The position numbers were made by a program, and so were the translations under genes. From positions 1 through 7,543 of the forward strand of contig DPKV01000202.1 of NCBI GenBank assembly GCA_003542325.1: 7,543 nucleotides of DNA, in the 5' to 3' direction. Each line of letters starts with the position of its first letter. The stretch's first letter is position 1. Shown here in pieces: positions 7,185 through 7,543 of this stretch. A model generated the notes under the pieces. It had not been told where the DNA came from. It saw nothing but the letters and a program-made list of their open reading frames with translations, and made no database searches. This DNA is from Anaerolineaceae bacterium (lineage in GTDB: Bacteria > Chloroflexota > Anaerolineae > Anaerolineales > Anaerolineaceae).

Positions 7185-7278
7185 GTAGGTCATGTGTGGC
7201 GGCGAAGCCGACATACGTGACAGAGAGTGAGAATTATTGTCACGTGCTTTCCGCTTCGCTTCACGGCACGTGACCTAC
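7185..7278. repeat. REP-like inverted pair, unit 1
   Basis: The left element starts with GTAG (7185-7188). Its stem GTCATGTGTGGCGGC (7189-7203) pairs with GCCGACATACGTGAC (7207-7221) around GAA: 12 Watson-Crick pairs, 2 G-U type pairs and 1 mismatch. The right element is inverted and ends in CTAC (7275-7278), with GTCACGTGC (7239-7247) pairing perfectly with GCACGTGAC (7266-7274). The tip of each element, read from its GTAG end, is GCGAAGC. The linker between them (7222-7238) differs from that of the other units. Confidence 0.8.
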
Positions 7279-7324
7279 AAGGTGTTTCGATTAAGTAAAC
7301 AGATTTCTGAAAAAGACACTAAAT

Positions 7325-7420
7325 GTAGGTCATGTGTGGCGGCGAAGCCGACATACGTGACAGATAAAGCAATGCTTTCCGTCACGTGCGTTCCACTTCG
7401 CTCCATGGCACGTGACCTAC
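7325..7420. repeat. REP-like inverted pair, unit 2
   Basis: The left element (GTAG 7325-7328, stem 7329-7343 with 7347-7361, loop GAA) is identical to that of unit 1. The right element has GTCACGTGC (7381-7389) and GCACGTGAC (7408-7416) and ends in CTAC (7417-7420). Its tip is ACTTCGC, one change from GCTTCGC in units 1 and 3. The linker holds a small hairpin of its own, AAAGC (7366-7370) with GCTTT (7374-7378). Confidence 0.8.
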
Positions 7421-7466
7421 AAGGTGTTTCGATTAAGTAAACAGATTTCTGAAAAAGACACTAAAT

Positions 7467-7543
7467 GTAGGTCATGTGTGGCGGCGAAGCCGACATACGT
7501 GACAGATAAAGCAATGCTTTCCGTCACGTGCGTTCCGCTTCGC
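7467..7543. repeat. REP-like inverted pair, unit 3 (truncated by window end)
   Basis: The left element (GTAG 7467-7470, stem 7471-7485 with 7489-7503) and the linker match unit 2. The right element begins with GTCACGTGC (7523-7531) and reaches GCTTCGC at the last base, so its outer arm and the CTAC end lie outside the window. Confidence 0.75.

Larger units (their letters stand above)
7181..7543. repeat. Tandem array of a 140-142 bp unit (2.6 copies, continues past right edge)
   Basis: Units start at 7181, 7321 and 7463, each with AAATGTAGGTCATGTG; the third is cut by the window end after 81 bases. The first 44 bp of all copies are identical. The last part of the unit, including a 41-bp AT-rich spacer (7280-7320 and 7422-7462), is also identical between copies 1 and 2. 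Only the middle varies. Each unit contains two inverted GTAG-headed palindromes, so the whole resembles a BIME (paired REP elements) amplified in tandem. No transposase gene is in view. The near identity suggests recent amplification. Confidence 0.9.

Noticed and set aside
7237..7440. 67-residue open frame across the repeat array
   Set aside because: It consists of repeat unit sequence and repeats itself internally; there is no sign of coding selection.
7181..7543. CRISPR array
   Set aside because: The unit is about 141 bp, the stretches between palindromes are identical rather than unique, and no cas gene is present.

Overview
The window reads as ordinary bacterial chromosome, with a repeat array at its right edge. 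The best taxonomic guess is a Chloroflexota bacterium of the Anaerolineae type. That guess rests on a lipoprotein lytic transglycosylase with a long Thr/Pro linker after the lipobox, a pyruvate dehydrogenase operon with split E1, and moderate GC in the genes. It is an inference from style, not a demonstrated assignment. No phage, transposase, defence or biosynthetic gene is visible.

Layout. On the minus strand, 1-1038 is mtnA (methionine salvage isomerase), complete except for its stop codon, which lies beyond the left edge. Bases 1039-1170 are a compact divergent regulatory region. A minus promoter drives mtnA and a plus promoter drives the next gene, and their -35 boxes are only 4 bp apart and form a palindrome. 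A terminator-like hairpin sits inside the short mtnA leader. On the plus strand, 1171-3600 encodes an 809-residue lipoprotein with TPR-like helices and a C-terminal SLT transglycosylase domain. Its start codon lies 7 nt after a good -10 box, so its mRNA is probably leaderless. A strong intrinsic terminator follows at 3610-3645.

On the minus strand, reading from right to left, pdhA (6941-5928), pdhB (5926-4946) and pdhC (4953-3667) form a tight operon. It encodes E1 alpha, E1 beta and E2 of a pyruvate dehydrogenase-type complex. The junctions are a 1-nt gap and an 8-nt overlap, which suggests translational coupling. Together the enzymes decarboxylate a 2-oxoacid (most likely pyruvate) and pass the acyl group by lipoyl-lysine to CoA. 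E3 (dihydrolipoyl dehydrogenase) is not in the operon, because pdhC ends directly against the convergent terminator.

Bases 6942-7543 hold no gene. The part next to pdhA is very AT-rich and carries a weak promoter candidate. From 7181 to the edge there are 2.6 copies of a 140-142 bp tandem unit. Each unit holds two inverted, GTAG-headed imperfect palindromes, as in REP/BIME elements, with the GCGAAGC mini-hairpin sequence at their tips. A decayed copy seems to lie just to the left. This array is the most unusual thing in the window.
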